Assembly: GCA_027924645.1 (NCBI GenBank)
Contig: BSBN01000047.1
Location: forward strand, 8,680,001 to 8,744,000
Reading direction: 5' to 3'
DNA: 64,000 nucleotides
DNA from: Cunninghamia lanceolata
Lineage: Eukaryota; Streptophyta; Pinopsida; Cupressales; Cupressaceae
The stretch's first letter is position 1. Every line of letters begins with the position of its first letter. A program made the translations under genes and the position numbers. Of this stretch, positions 54,351 through 64,000 are shown in pieces. The notes beneath the pieces are model-generated. The model was not told the origin of the DNA, did not search any database, and was given only the letters and a program-made list of their open reading frames with translations.

Positions 54351-55988
54351 AAATGATATGCTTAGATTTAGTTTAGGTGATAGGTGGTATGCAAACTAGG
54401 TGATGGGTGAGATGATCCAGTCCTGATACACATGATGTTCTTTGTGTTGACCCTGAGTGGTGAGGCTGTGGGAAAGGGGATTAGTTGGGGAGAGGATAGG
54501 GTTTCATGGATGGGTATGGGTAGGATTGGGAGTGTCTAGAGACTGGGGGGTGGGGAGACGAGAGGGTTGTTAGGTCGTAAGACACCACGTCATTTGAGGG
54601 GAGATTTATTTTGGTTCAGGATGTGTTGAGTGGAAATGCGGTGGGGGAATGGGATTAGTGAGGGGATTAGGTTGGTGGGGGATGGGGGAAAATGATTATT
54701 AAATCTAGACCGAGATGGGATAGTGAACTGAGTGATTAGGATGATGATTTTGAGCTAGTAACGGTAGTTGCACAAGATTAATTGAGAGCATTTCTTAGTT
54801 TAATGTAGCAATGTAGGATACAATTCACAAAGGTATGAAATGACCTAGGTGATGATGTATACCCTGCGATTGCATGGACTAGACCCACAAACAATAGGTT
54901 GATTTCATGCATGCCCAAGGTAGTATAATCTTGGCTAGTCGAGGAAGGGGACTCATAGCGATGAGTGTGAATAATGCATAAAAGGTTGTGATGCCTGTAT
55001 ATGCAAATAGGACACATCATGCTAGAACTGACCTGGACTTCAAGCTATGAATACTATTCTTGGAGTAATGAAACCCACCCACAAGCACAGCATACAGAAA
55101 CAATGATGATGTCTACTCCAAGTTCTATCTGCTACTTACCATGATATAATGAGATCAAGGTAGCTTTGGAGATGACTTAGAGCGAGACAAAAAGATAAAA
55201 ATCAATAAGCTAAAAGACCAATGAAAAGATACAAATAGCCTTTGTGTGCTCTTGCCAAGAGACATGATGGTAGACTGATAGATTTTTGTCCATTGTAGGA
55301 AAGATATATCCTAGGACATAGATCGGTTGGTGTTGATTAGAGAATTTTTGGAAGATGGGCAAAAGAACAGTCTGGCCATGTGTAGGATTATGGTTCATAT
55401 ATTGATTGATGATTTTTGCGTTGGGGGACCTTTTTGGAGTGTATACGTAGCTTGTGTATCATTTATGAGATCTAGAAAGCTCAGTAAATGGCTAACCATC
55501 CAATGGGGTGGATGGGTGCATCTTAGGTACCTGAGTACTGGAAACATCCTTTGTATTCCAGACTGCCTACATACCCTATGTCCACAGGATCAAGGTACTT
55601 TTAAGATGCGGGCAAAATGAATATGTAGTTATGGCAAGACTTGATAATGTGAGAATGGTTCGGGATGGGTGTGATGTGATGAAGATTGATGTGTGTTTGA
55701 TGATTGTAATGATATGTGTTGTTTTTTGGGTTTGCTGTATTTTCTATTGTTTTTGTATTTTATGATTTTGTGATGTTTTTGGATTTTTTTGATTTTGTAT
55801 GTACAAAGGGAGCTTACAAGGATCCTCATTCCCTGAGTTGGCTTTGGGATGGGATAGGATGGGTTGGGCGATAGGACTGGATGTCTCAGAATTCCAAGCT
55901 ATGGGATGTGTGAGATATGGAGTGATGTGATAGAAAGAGGATTTATTAGATGGTAGAACCGGCCACTACGCATGGCGCCTGAAACAGG

Positions 55989-56039
55989 TTTTCACCATGG
56001 TACTTATCCAAGGCATCACCAAAGTGATTTTCACCATTG
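55989..56039 (-). promoter_or_regulatory. 3' UTR block conserved between TAT-1 and NTAT-1
   Basis: TTTTCACCATGGTACTTATC then CAAGGC, followed by a second TTTTCACCATTG 12 bases on. It matches 10435-10487 in sequence, orientation and position relative to ORF and LTR. Confidence 0.6.
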
Positions 56040-56132
56040 GAAGTTTTTATTGCACTCTAATTTTTCTTGATTTTCTAATTTTTTTTGGTGTTATTGATTT
56101 TTTTGAGTTTTTGACTTGGGGTAACAGATGGG

Positions 56133-57280
56133 TTATGCATAGAATTTCTTGAGATGTAGGATATTCATGGGCTCATCTAGAGGTTGCCCCTCAGGTGTTG
56201 CAAGCTGATAAGCTCCTGACCTATAATCGGCTGTGATGACATAAGATCCTAGCCAATTGGGTTCAAACTTTCCTTGCTTCGGGCGCTCTTGCAGGTTCTT
56301 CTGATTTTCCATTAGGACAAGGTCACCTACCTCAAATTTTCTGTTTTTGATCTTTTTGTTGTAGCTTCTTCTGAGGCAGTTTTGGCATGCCTGTAGATGA
56401 TTCAATGCATTCAGGCATTTTTCATCCAGTAGTTCTAGTTGATGCAACCTTGCGACGCAGTAGTCCTCATCAGAGATAATGTTTTGCAAGGACACTCGAA
56501 GAGATGGGAGCTTGACCTCTATAGGTAAAATGGCTTCAGATCCGAATACTAGTGAGAATGGAGTGGCTCCTATAGGCGTACGAATGCTTGTGCGGTAGGC
56601 CCATAGGGCGGGGTTGAGTTGGAGGTGCCAATCATGGCCAGCTTCATTGACTGTCTTCTTGAGAATGCAGAGGATGGTTTTGTTAGAAGCCTCTGCTTAA
56701 CCGTTTCCTTGAGGGTAATACGGTGTGGAGAAGTGGTGTTTGATGTCAAATTTTTCACACAAGGTACGAACTTCTTGGTTTTTGAAGGGCTTTCCATTGT
56801 CAGTGACGATGGAATGGGGGATACGATATCGGCAGATGATATAGTGGAGGATGAATTTTGAGATTTGGATACCTGTGGTGAAGGTGAGTGGTAATGCTTC
56901 CACCCACTTTGTGAAGTATTTAGTAGCAGTGATAATGAACTTATGGCCATTGGAGGATGAAGGATGTATTTTCCCTACGAGGTCGAGTCCCCACTGTGAG
57001 AAAGGCCATGGCGTTGTGATCGGTTGCAGTTCCTGTGCTGGTGCATGGATGAGATCGCCATGCTGTTGGTATGGGAGGCATTTCTTGATAAACCTATGGG
57101 AATCTTGTTCCATTGTGGGCCAATAATATTTGGTCCTGAGGATCTTTTTAGAAAGAGTAGGTCCACTTGAATGCACCCCACAGATGCCTATGTGTACCTC
57201 TTCCAAGGTTATTTCAGCTTCCCTAGAGTCTAAACATCATAGAAGCGTGCCATCAAGACTCCTTTTGTATAATGTATCAC
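56133..57280 (-). pseudogene. pol: TAT-1 integrase
   Basis: Minus-strand frame 57206-56133 with one TAA at 56697-56699, where the family has Gln (PQGNG-stop-AEASNK). Zinc region HIGICGVH...KKCLPYQQHG (the last Cys is Tyr). Core: W-GLDLVGKIHP (Asp), IVTDNGKPFKN (Asp) and AEASNK (Glu), all three present. C-terminus FEVGDLVLMENQ and GKFEPNWLGSYVI, the gypsy 'GPY'-like module, then LHLKKFYA at the end. The stretch 57207-57280 continues upstream in this frame with GDTLYKRSLDGTLL and a TGA. Joins viral-type cDNA to host DNA. Confidence 0.92.
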
Positions 57281-57985
57281 CTACAAGGATGAAGCGAGAG
57301 GCTCAACAGATGAATGATTTTCTTTGTGAGGTGGACAGGTGAGGGGGAGGATATTGTCATGGAGGTATAAGTATGTTTCTTTGTACCAAGGGGACAAGGG
57401 ACCAACGATTTCGCACACTAGTTCGGATTGAGGAACATCGTATGCTGGGATGGGGAGTTCTTCGATCAAGAACTCACATTTCTTGCTATCCTTCTTCATG
57501 TCTACCAGAGATTCGATAGTTGCCATGGCATCTACTGCTTTGTTATTGAGTCTTGGGATTTTCTCAAAATGGATGTCTTCGAAGTAGTCTTTGAAATCAT
57601 TGACCATATTTTTGTAGGGAAGGAGCTTGTCATCCTTGGTTTTGTATTCATTATTGACCTGCCTGATGACCAGTTGAGAGTCGCCGTACATCAGTAGATT
57701 TTTAATTTTCCATTGGATGGCCATGCAGAGACCTGTGATGAGGGCCTCATACTCTGCTACATTGTTGGTGCATGGAAATGTGATCTTGAAGGATTTAGGG
57801 ATTGTGTCGCCTTGAGGGGTAACAAACAAGATGCCTACCCCCGAGCCTCTGTGAGTGTATGATCCATCAAAATATATCTTCCATGTGTCTGTGGCTGGTG
57901 TAATTGTCAAGATAGCTTCATTAGGAAACTCCGCTGTTGTAGGATGTTCTGCTAAAATGGGTGCTTCCGCAAGCTGATCTGCTAT
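57281..57985 (-). pseudogene. pol: TAT-1 second RNase H (Tat/Ogre type)
   Basis: WKIYFDGSYTHRGSGVGILF (first Asp), NNVAEYEALITGL (Glu), LLMYGDSQLVIRQVN (Asp) and IPRLNNKAVDAMA (where Asp follows). This is a plant/archaeal-like RNase H fold, distinct from the connection RNase H upstream. It runs on from the upstream domain in the same frame, separated by one TAA (57989-57991) in place of Gln. Degrades the RNA strand during reverse transcription. Confidence 0.92.
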
Positions 57986-57988
57986 AAC

Positions 57989-58525
57989 TTACCCTTTGAT
58001 GGCCTTTCTCTTAGTGTATTCTATATCAAACTCTATGAGGATCATGACCCATTTAGCCATTCTGCCAGTAAGAGTAGCTCTGTTGAGGAGGTACTTCAGT
58101 GGGTCAATCTTAGCAATGATCTTGGTCTTGTGATTGAGCATATAGTGTCTTAACTTTTGTGACGTAAAGACAAGGGCTAGATAGGCTCGTTCAATTTGTG
58201 TATAATTGAGCTCATACGAGATCAAGGTGCAGCTGATATAGTAAATGGCTCTTTCTTTCCCCTGCTCATTGAGTTGTGCTAGCAAGGCTCCGATGGCTGT
58301 CTCTGTTGCGGAGATGTAAAGCAGGAGGGGTTCGGCTTGCCTTGGTGGAGTGAGCACAGGAGGATTAGCTAGGTATTCTTTTAATTGGTCAAAGGTGTCC
58401 TGACACTGGGTGTTCCAGATGAAAGCTATGTCTTTTCAGAGCAGATGCTAGAATGGTTGGCACTTATCCGCAAGTTGGGCAATGAATCATTGGATGGACT
58501 GGAGTTTTCCCTGCAGGCTTCGCAG
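57989..58525 (-). pseudogene. pol: TAT-1 connection and first RNase H
   Basis: 58357-57989 is open: PLLLYISATETAIGALLAQ, AIYYISCTLISYELNYTQIE and HYMLNHKTKIIAKIDPLKYL match the RNase H that follows gypsy reverse transcriptase. The catalytic Asp expected at the start (usual LYI-A-D/S) reads Ser-Ala. The part 58525-58358 is broken by at least four stops around LRSLQGKLQSIQ and FIAQLADKCQPF. Several are TAG or TGA where CAG or CGA is expected. Confidence 0.85.
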
Positions 58526-59210
58526 CTATTTCAGTGTTTTTGGAGGCGGCATCTCGGTGATGGCCTTGACCTTTGCAGGATCAACTTTGATTCCTCTTCT
58601 TGAGACTATGTGTCCCAGAAGTTTTCCTGAGGTGACGCCGAAGACGCATTTCTTTGGATTCAAGCGGACATTGTATTGCTCCAACCTATCGAAGATCTTG
58701 GCCAACATGTCTAAGTGTTCTTCTCTAGTCTTGGATTTCCCTAGCAAATTGTCCACATAGTCTTCCATGACGTGGTGGAAGAGGTCATGGAAGATGACAG
58801 TCATAGCTCTTTGTTAGGTGGCTCCTACATTCTTCAGGCCAAATGGCATTACCACCCAGCAGTATGTTCCCCACGGACATATAAAGGCCATTTTGTGCTG
58901 ATCCTCTTCAGCGATTTTTATCTGATTGTATCCGAAGAAACCATCCATGAGGGATAACATTTCGTATCCTGCTGTGAGATCCACTATCATGTCGATGTTT
59001 GGTAGTGGGAAGTCATCTTTTGGGTAGGCCTTGTTGAGATCCCTGAAATCGGTACAACAATAGATTCGGCCATCCGGTTTAGCAACTGGTACAAGGTTTG
59101 AAACCCATTCAGGATAATCGATTAGGCGAATGAACCCAACATCCAATAATTTCTTGAGCTCTGCTTTGATGAGGAGAGCAACCTGAGGATTCATTTTCAA
59201 AGCTTTTGTT
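58526..59210 (-). pseudogene. pol: TAT-1 reverse transcriptase
   Basis: NPQVALLIKAELKKLLDVGF, EWVSNLVPVAKPDGRIYCCT, DFRDLNKAYPKDDFPLPNID, LSLMDGFFGYNQIKI (first catalytic Asp), PFGLKN, a TAA where Tyr is expected (58811-58813), then MTVIFHDLFHHVMEDYVDNL. The catalytic YVDD box reads YVDN, a loss of the second Asp. Followed by LNPKKCVFGVTSGKLLGHIV. Starts after a frameshift at about 59205. Confidence 0.93.
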
Positions 59211-60365
59211 TGACGGGTTTTGCATCCGGGTGTACTGCAAGGTGATGAACCACCAAAGCAGGATCTAGCCCTGGCATGTCTACATAGGTCCATGCAAAAT
59301 TGTGATTTCTGCATGTGAAGAAGGACAAGAAGTTCTCCTGTTCCTGTATGCTGAGAGATTCTTCTCTGTATGTGATTTTTGGCTCTTCCTCTGTTCCAAG
59401 ATTCATTTCCTGAGCTGGTTCGACCAAGATGGGTGATCTGTCTGGATAGACTTTGTCTATCTCAGGGAGGCCCATGCTTCCATCTCCTGGTGCCTCATGG
59501 AGGTTTTCACCAGGAGATACGTCATTTATTTTTACTATTTTGGGATCTGATACTACCGTGGAACAGTTTTTACCATCAGATCCATTTTTCTTTTTTGTGT
59601 TTTTGTGACTGGAAGTAGGGGTTGTCTCCCTGAAATAGGCATTTGGATGGAGTTCCATTATGTATCTTGCTCGATGATCTCCCAAAGGGAAGTGATCTCT
59701 TACCCCCATCATTTCGGTGATGGCCTCATCGTGAGGTGCGATGTCGAAGACAGGAGGTCCCAGTTGGTCCCAATCAATGAGGTCAGGGTAAACTAGTGGC
59801 AAGTCATTGGAGGGTGAAGGGAGAGTGGTGACAAAGTAAATGGTACAAATGGATGAGTCGAAGAAGTCGGTGAAATGGCTAAAGGAGTCATGAAGGCCTG
59901 TTTCGTTAACATTGTCGACGTCTAAGGAGACCGTAGCGACCTCAAATAAGATACACTCACCGGTAGTGAGGATGCGTTGTGGTTGACCATACCCTAATCC
60001 TTGAGTATAGGGATTCTTTATTGCTTGCAGTGGTTCTACGATTCCCTATTCATGAAGGCCTATACCGCCTTGTCCTTTATAGCCCATGCTCTTGAAAATT
60101 TTAGAACCTTTGCTATAGATTTCTGTGGGGATTGTGGGGGCTTCTTTCTCAGGCTCTTCATCTTTGTAAAGCCAAGATGAGATGTCGTCGAGTACATCCT
60201 GATCCAGGAGATGCCTTTTCTCAAAGGTGGGCGAGGGTTTGCACTTGATGATGACTGTATTGGCTATCTCTATTGTTGGGATGCCAAATGTCTTAGGATT
60301 GGGTAATGTGCCCACACAAAAGGTGCCGTGTAGGTCATATTCCCCACATCCCATGTCGGATAACT
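59197..60365 (-). pseudogene. pol: TAT-1 linker with G-patch-like motif and RT N-terminal extension
   Basis: Frame 60354-60046 ends IFKSMGYKGQGGIGLHE at a TAG (60046-60048) replacing Gln, as NTAT-1 shows at the same motif. The frame then continues GIVEPLQ and QGLGYGQPQ. 59802-59197 is acidic and ends in DMPGLDPALVVHHLAVHPDA, the usual start of a gypsy RT domain. The glycine-rich motif is common in Tat polyproteins between protease and RT. Confidence 0.8.
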
Positions 60366-60369
60366 TGAT

Positions 60370-61635
60370 CTAGACCTCAGGTGGTGGAGTTGCTTGGGAT
60401 GAAGTGGAGGCAACATTTGTGGAGTCGATATTTGAGTTTGATGTTGTTGGCTTGGCTTCAGCGGTGGCTTTATTATATGGGCAGAATGTCTGGTTGTGGC
60501 CTTCCAGAAAACTATAGTACTGGAAGGGGCGACGGTCGGCATAGATTATGACTTCTGTGCTGTTATGAGGGAATTTGATGCATTGATGGAAGGTGGATGG
60601 GATGGCTTGCATGGCATGAATCCATGGTCTGCCGAGAAGGATCTTGTAGGGGAGGTCGAGATCAAGAACCTGATATTTGGTTTCCAATATTTTCTGTCCC
60701 ACTTGTATGGGAAGCTTGATAGTACCTTCAGAGAGCCGTTCAGTATCGTCGTAGCCTTTGATCATGATGCACTTGCTTGTGTCAACAACCACATCAGAGT
60801 ACCCCAAGTGTTTTAGCAGTTTTAGAGTGCATATGTTGAGGCCGAAACCACCATGTATTAAGACTCTCTTAATGGTGTGCTTGCAGATGCGGACTTTGAT
60901 GTGTAGGGCGTCGTTATGTATGTGATCAGAGGCGGGTAGGTCCCTTTCTGAGAAGGTGAGATGATGGGGTGCAGCGATGTGTCCTACCATGGCTTGGAAT
61001 TGAGTTATATTCAAGTTGGCAGGGACTTGTGTTTGCAAGAGTGCTTTATCGAGGATGTCCTTATGAAGGGGAGATGTGTGAAGCAACTCGAGGATGGAGA
61101 TTTGTGCGGGTGTCTTTCCTAGATGTTCTAGGAGGTTATATTGGTGGGTAGGTGATGGACGGGTGGTTGGATGAGGATGTTGGGGATCGGATGTAGATGC
61201 GGGCATTGGATCAGTGGGAGGGGCTGTGCGGATAGATACATGGCCACGACAGGTTGTGACAGCGCAATTAGGTGCTTGTGCCCAAATGGTGACTATGTTG
61301 ACATGGTGGGATGATGCTTCTATACGTCCTACGATAGAGTCATAAGACGCGGGTGGTGGGGTGACATTGTATGCTTGGTTGGATGAGGAGGCTTTGTTAT
61401 GATTAGGTAGGGGATCCTTGTAAGCTCCGAGGTTGGTGTTTGGTGATGGTTGGGCACCGTGATCGAGGCTGACTAGATTTTGTTCTATGAGGTCTTGGAT
61501 GCAATGTTTGAGTTGCATGCAGTCAGTTGTTTTATGACCCGTAACGTGGTGGTATTCACAGTAGTCATTCTCATTGTACCATGGGGATTTTAGTTCATTC
61601 TCTTGACGGGGTCTAATGGGTGGGAGTGTGATCAA
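60370..61635 (-). pseudogene. pol: TAT-1 gag C-terminal zinc motif and aspartic protease
   Basis: Near residue 27, YCEYHHVTGHKTTDC is the Tat/Athila-type Cys-His motif. After a Pro/Thr-rich linker the protease reads IKRVLIHGGFGLNICTLKLL, where the usual Asp of 'IDGGS' is His. It continues with KYQVLDLDLPYKILLGRPWI. The frame is open for 421 codons and in the same phase as gag. The His for Asp change would abolish protease activity. Confidence 0.88.
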
Positions 61636-62600
61636 ATTTTGTTTGAGACATCAATCAAGGATGTCTTCTACAGGTTCCCCTAAGGGTGTGAATTATCTGC
61701 ATGGTTTACGTGGTTTAGTTGGGCCCCTCTGGTTATTTACATTTGTTGCATACGTATGCGCAGGGGTTTGGTTTTGTATATGTTGGACGACTTTCACATT
61801 TGTGATGCCATCGTTTAGATTGCTCTTGTTCTTCCCCCAATAATGTGATTTGTCATTTGATTGCATGTTGTTGTTTGTATTGGGGGTGTTGTTATTGGAT
61901 TTGTAGTAGTAGTAGTTATTGTTGTTGGATTTGTGGTCGTATAGTTTGATGGAGCCCTTGGCAATGAGGGCTCGTTCGATAGTAGTGCCTTTGTCGATGA
62001 CCTCTTCAAAGGTAGATGCGCAAAGAATTTGTAGATGAAACCGTAATTCCTGATTAAGGTTGGTCACGAACATGGTGACGAGTTGTTTCTCAGGAATGGG
62101 CCATGGGAGTTTGCTTGCTAAGCCTCTCCACCTTTGCAAGAAGGAAGCGAAGGCTTCTCCGTTCTTTTGTTTGGTGTTTCAAAGGTCTGTCATAGATATT
62201 TCGTGCTCAAAATTGTAGGAGAAGTGGTTTACAAATTTCTCCACAAGCTCAGGGAAAGTCCTAATGCCTGGGGGAAGATGTGCAAACCATTTGGCGGCTT
62301 GACCGCTGAGGCTTCATGGAAATAGTCTCATTAGATAAGTGTCGTTGTTAGAGACTTCTAGGTAAGCAATGTAGAACTCCCTAAGGTGGTCCCTAGGGTC
62401 TCCCTTTCCCTTGTATTTGTCGAATTTGGGTGTCTCAAAGTTCTTGGGGAAAGGGGGCATGTACAATGTGCAATCAAATGGGTAGGGGCAAATATCCTCA
62501 AAGGAATAGTGTTTGCATTTGCCCCCAGTTTGTAGGTCCGCTACCTGTTGGATTAAGCCTTGTACAACAGTTGTGATATCCTGTGGTTGTTGTGCTTGTT
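61636..62600 (-). pseudogene. gag: TAT-1 gag
   Basis: The minus strand carries the Retrotrans_gag pattern: ETPKFDKYKGKGDPRDHLRE, AAKWFAHLPPGIRTFPELVE and WRGLASKLPWPIPEKQL, then a Lys/Asn-rich region over 61850-61950 (TAT/AAC repeats). Stops interrupt at several points (for example FP-stop-SLSG, where CGA to TGA is likely). Forms the particle core. Confidence 0.85.
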
Positions 62601-63453
62601 TTATGTACGCCTATTGGTTGGTGAGATGTTGGAAATGGGGTGGGATTTGATATTGGGGTTTTGTTTGATGTTGTGTAGATGATGTTACGAGGTTATGTGG
62701 ATATGTGACAGTGGATGGATTGACGTTGGATTGGTGGGCGTTGGATGGGTTGGATGTATTGTAAGGTGGTTGTGAGAACAACTGTTGCAAATATGCAATG
62801 GTGTGGGGATTGAGTGGAGGCACACTTGTGGATGTACTTGCTTGCGTGATGTTGACTTGTATGCCCATGGTAATTTGTGGCATGGAAGGGTTTATTAAGG
62901 TTGTTGTAGTGGATGTGGTGATGGGTTGTGAAGTGGTGGGGTTAGGGATATTTGTAGAAATGGTAGATGTGACAGCGGTGGAGGTTGTGTTGGCGGTAGA
63001 TACGGCGGGTGTTGATGTTTGAGAGATGATGGGTGTTGTTGTTTGAGGGATAGTGGGTTGGGTGTTGGATGTGGATGCTTGGTTATTTGATGGGGTAGGA
63101 ATGATTGTAGAGGTGGATGGTTGTGATGATGTCGTGATGGGGGGTAGTTGACCACCAATTTTGAGAAGATGATCTAGAAATCTGTTTGGATCCAACCTTA
63201 GGACTTTGTCAAGCATGTCCATGTTATCGGCGTCTTGTGTGAAGGTTAAGACATCTAGATCGTCTTGGGATATGATGGGGATGTGTTGTGGTGGTGGCAG
63301 TGATGGTCGTAGTTGTTGTAAGTAATGGGAGGGATTTTCGTTGGGACCATATGAGGGGATGTAAGAGTATGTAGGTTGGTTGAATGATTGGTTGATAGGT
63401 ATGTCGCGACTGTTGGTATTAGGCATTCCCATGCCCTAATATTGCTCTGCCAT
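62601..63453 (-). pseudogene. gag: TAT-1 gag N-terminal low-complexity extension
   Basis: ATG at 63453 (MAEQY) with a TAG soon after, then an open frame 63432-62611. Residues ~1-95 hold DDLDVLTFTQDADNMDMLDK and LDPNRFLDHLLKIGGQLPP. The rest is Ser/Thr/Pro/Asn-rich without structure. Leads into gag in the same frame after one stop (about 62611). Confidence 0.75.
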
Positions 63454-64000
63454 TTCTTGGATTTTCTTGTGTTGTGATCTAGTGGTGGGCATGCAAGTTG
63501 ATGGGTTTGATTTATGATGTGAAAATGAAATAGGGATGGATACCTTAGAGGATTTGGATTGAATTGTTGGACTGAAAGATAAATGTGGAAATGAGATAGA
63601 ATAGAGGATGCGGTGGAAGACCGATATGTCTTTCTAGCGGTGTTAATCTAAGGGTGGTGTGAGTGGATGATTTTGATTTCTACACTATTTTTGGACCAAA
63701 AGATAGGTGATGGATGAAGAGATTTTGTTGATGTTTGATTTTTGATGTGTGATGTAGATGATTTTCATAGTCAACAAATTGAGCTTAGGTAGGACCTAGA
63801 TTTGTGGTTGCACAAAAGGGATGTTATTCTTTGTTTGGGGTAGACTAGTGACCTTACTTTAAGAGAGATAATGATTTCACTTGGAAGGTAGACTATTGAC
63901 ATTCCAAGCAAGATATGATGTGTGTAAGATGAAATCTAGATCAAATTTTTAGCTCAAGAGGATGACAAATTTTGATGATGTTTTGATTTTGGAGATTTTG
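63454..64000 (-). other. TAT-1 5' leader
   Basis: Non-coding, AT-rich with GATG and TTTTGATG runs. The 5' LTR and primer-binding site must lie beyond 64000. Confidence 0.6.

Larger units (their letters stand above)
53289..56132 (-). other. TAT-1 long 3' untranslated region
   Basis: 2.8 kb without a gene between integrase and the polypurine tract; NTAT-1 has a 3' UTR of the same size. It holds an AT-rich satellite-like stretch (53840-54350) and the block shared with NTAT-1 (55989-56039). Frames such as 54778-55020 and 55327-55620 have no recognisable product. Confidence 0.7.
52187..64000 (-). mobile_element. TAT-1, Tat-lineage Ty3/gypsy element, 5' end beyond the window
   Basis: Minus-strand order from 64000 down: leader, N-terminal Ser/Thr/Pro region, gag, zinc-finger and protease, G-patch-like linker, reverse transcriptase, RNase H, second RNase H, integrase, 3' UTR, polypurine tract, 3' LTR. 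The extra RNase H between RT/RNase H and integrase is the mark of the Tat/Ogre lineage. Frame changes at about 59205 and 57290 plus many stops show it is defective. The 5' LTR and target duplication are outside the window. Confidence 0.9.

Noticed and set aside
62798..63022. Plus-strand frame rich in Val/Met/Gly
   Set aside because: Mirror of the Thr/Ser/Pro-rich minus-strand TAT-1 gag extension; it has no independent support.
1..64000. tRNA, rRNA or host protein-coding genes
   Set aside because: None could be recognised. The TGGTATCAGAGC sites are primer-binding sites, not tRNA genes.

Overview
The window contains no recognisable host gene. It is a nested stack of LTR retrotransposons and looks like intergenic DNA from a large plant genome. 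Plant features seen directly are Copia elements primed by the plant tRNA-iMet motif TGGTATCAGAGC, a Tat-lineage Ty3/gypsy element with two RNase H domains, and a chromovirus with 4.6-4.8 kb LTRs. A gymnosperm or similarly repeat-rich plant is my guess; the sequence does not prove it. Working names: COP = Copia with gag-pol; NCOP = non-autonomous element without visible pol; TAT / NTAT = Tat gypsy and its non-autonomous relative; CHR = chromovirus.

Layout, oldest to youngest. NCOP-1 (minus strand) runs from before base 1 to about 30394. It holds three things: (a) a solo CHR-1 LTR at 2015-6801 (target duplication TTATC); (b) NTAT-1 at 7281-28315, inserted inside the NCOP-1 gag gene (duplication GTTTT); (c) COP-1, inserted in or just beyond its 5' LTR at about 30395. 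NTAT-1 in turn holds NCOP-2 (14430-26316, duplication GAACC). NCOP-2 holds a truncated CHR-2 (18185 to about 23360). COP-1 (30395-33740) is broken in its integrase by COP-2 (33741 to about 46200). The COP-2 5' LTR is split by COP-3 (34677-41659). COP-2 stops at about 46200, next to a third non-autonomous element, NCOP-3 (about 46203-52186). That is followed by TAT-1 (52187 to beyond 64000).

How the parts work together. The COP elements encode, or once encoded, gag, protease, integrase, reverse transcriptase and RNase H. NCOP-1 and NCOP-2 have no pol in view. NCOP-2 shares LTR sequence with COP, and both NCOPs share its LTR-end hairpin; the PBS is seen in NCOP-1 and the polypurine array in NCOP-2. 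Each carries a gag-like protein with an array of CCHC zinc knuckles and a second gene, ORF2, with a conserved domain plus a coiled-coil tail; NCOP-3 carries an ORF2 relative. They look like passengers moved by COP-type enzymes. In the same way NTAT-1 looks like a passenger of TAT-1: it shares LTR termini, TATA box, polypurine tract, a 3' UTR block and a G-patch-like protein segment. All copies are decayed, and most premature stops in the COP genes are Gln codons changed by C-to-T.
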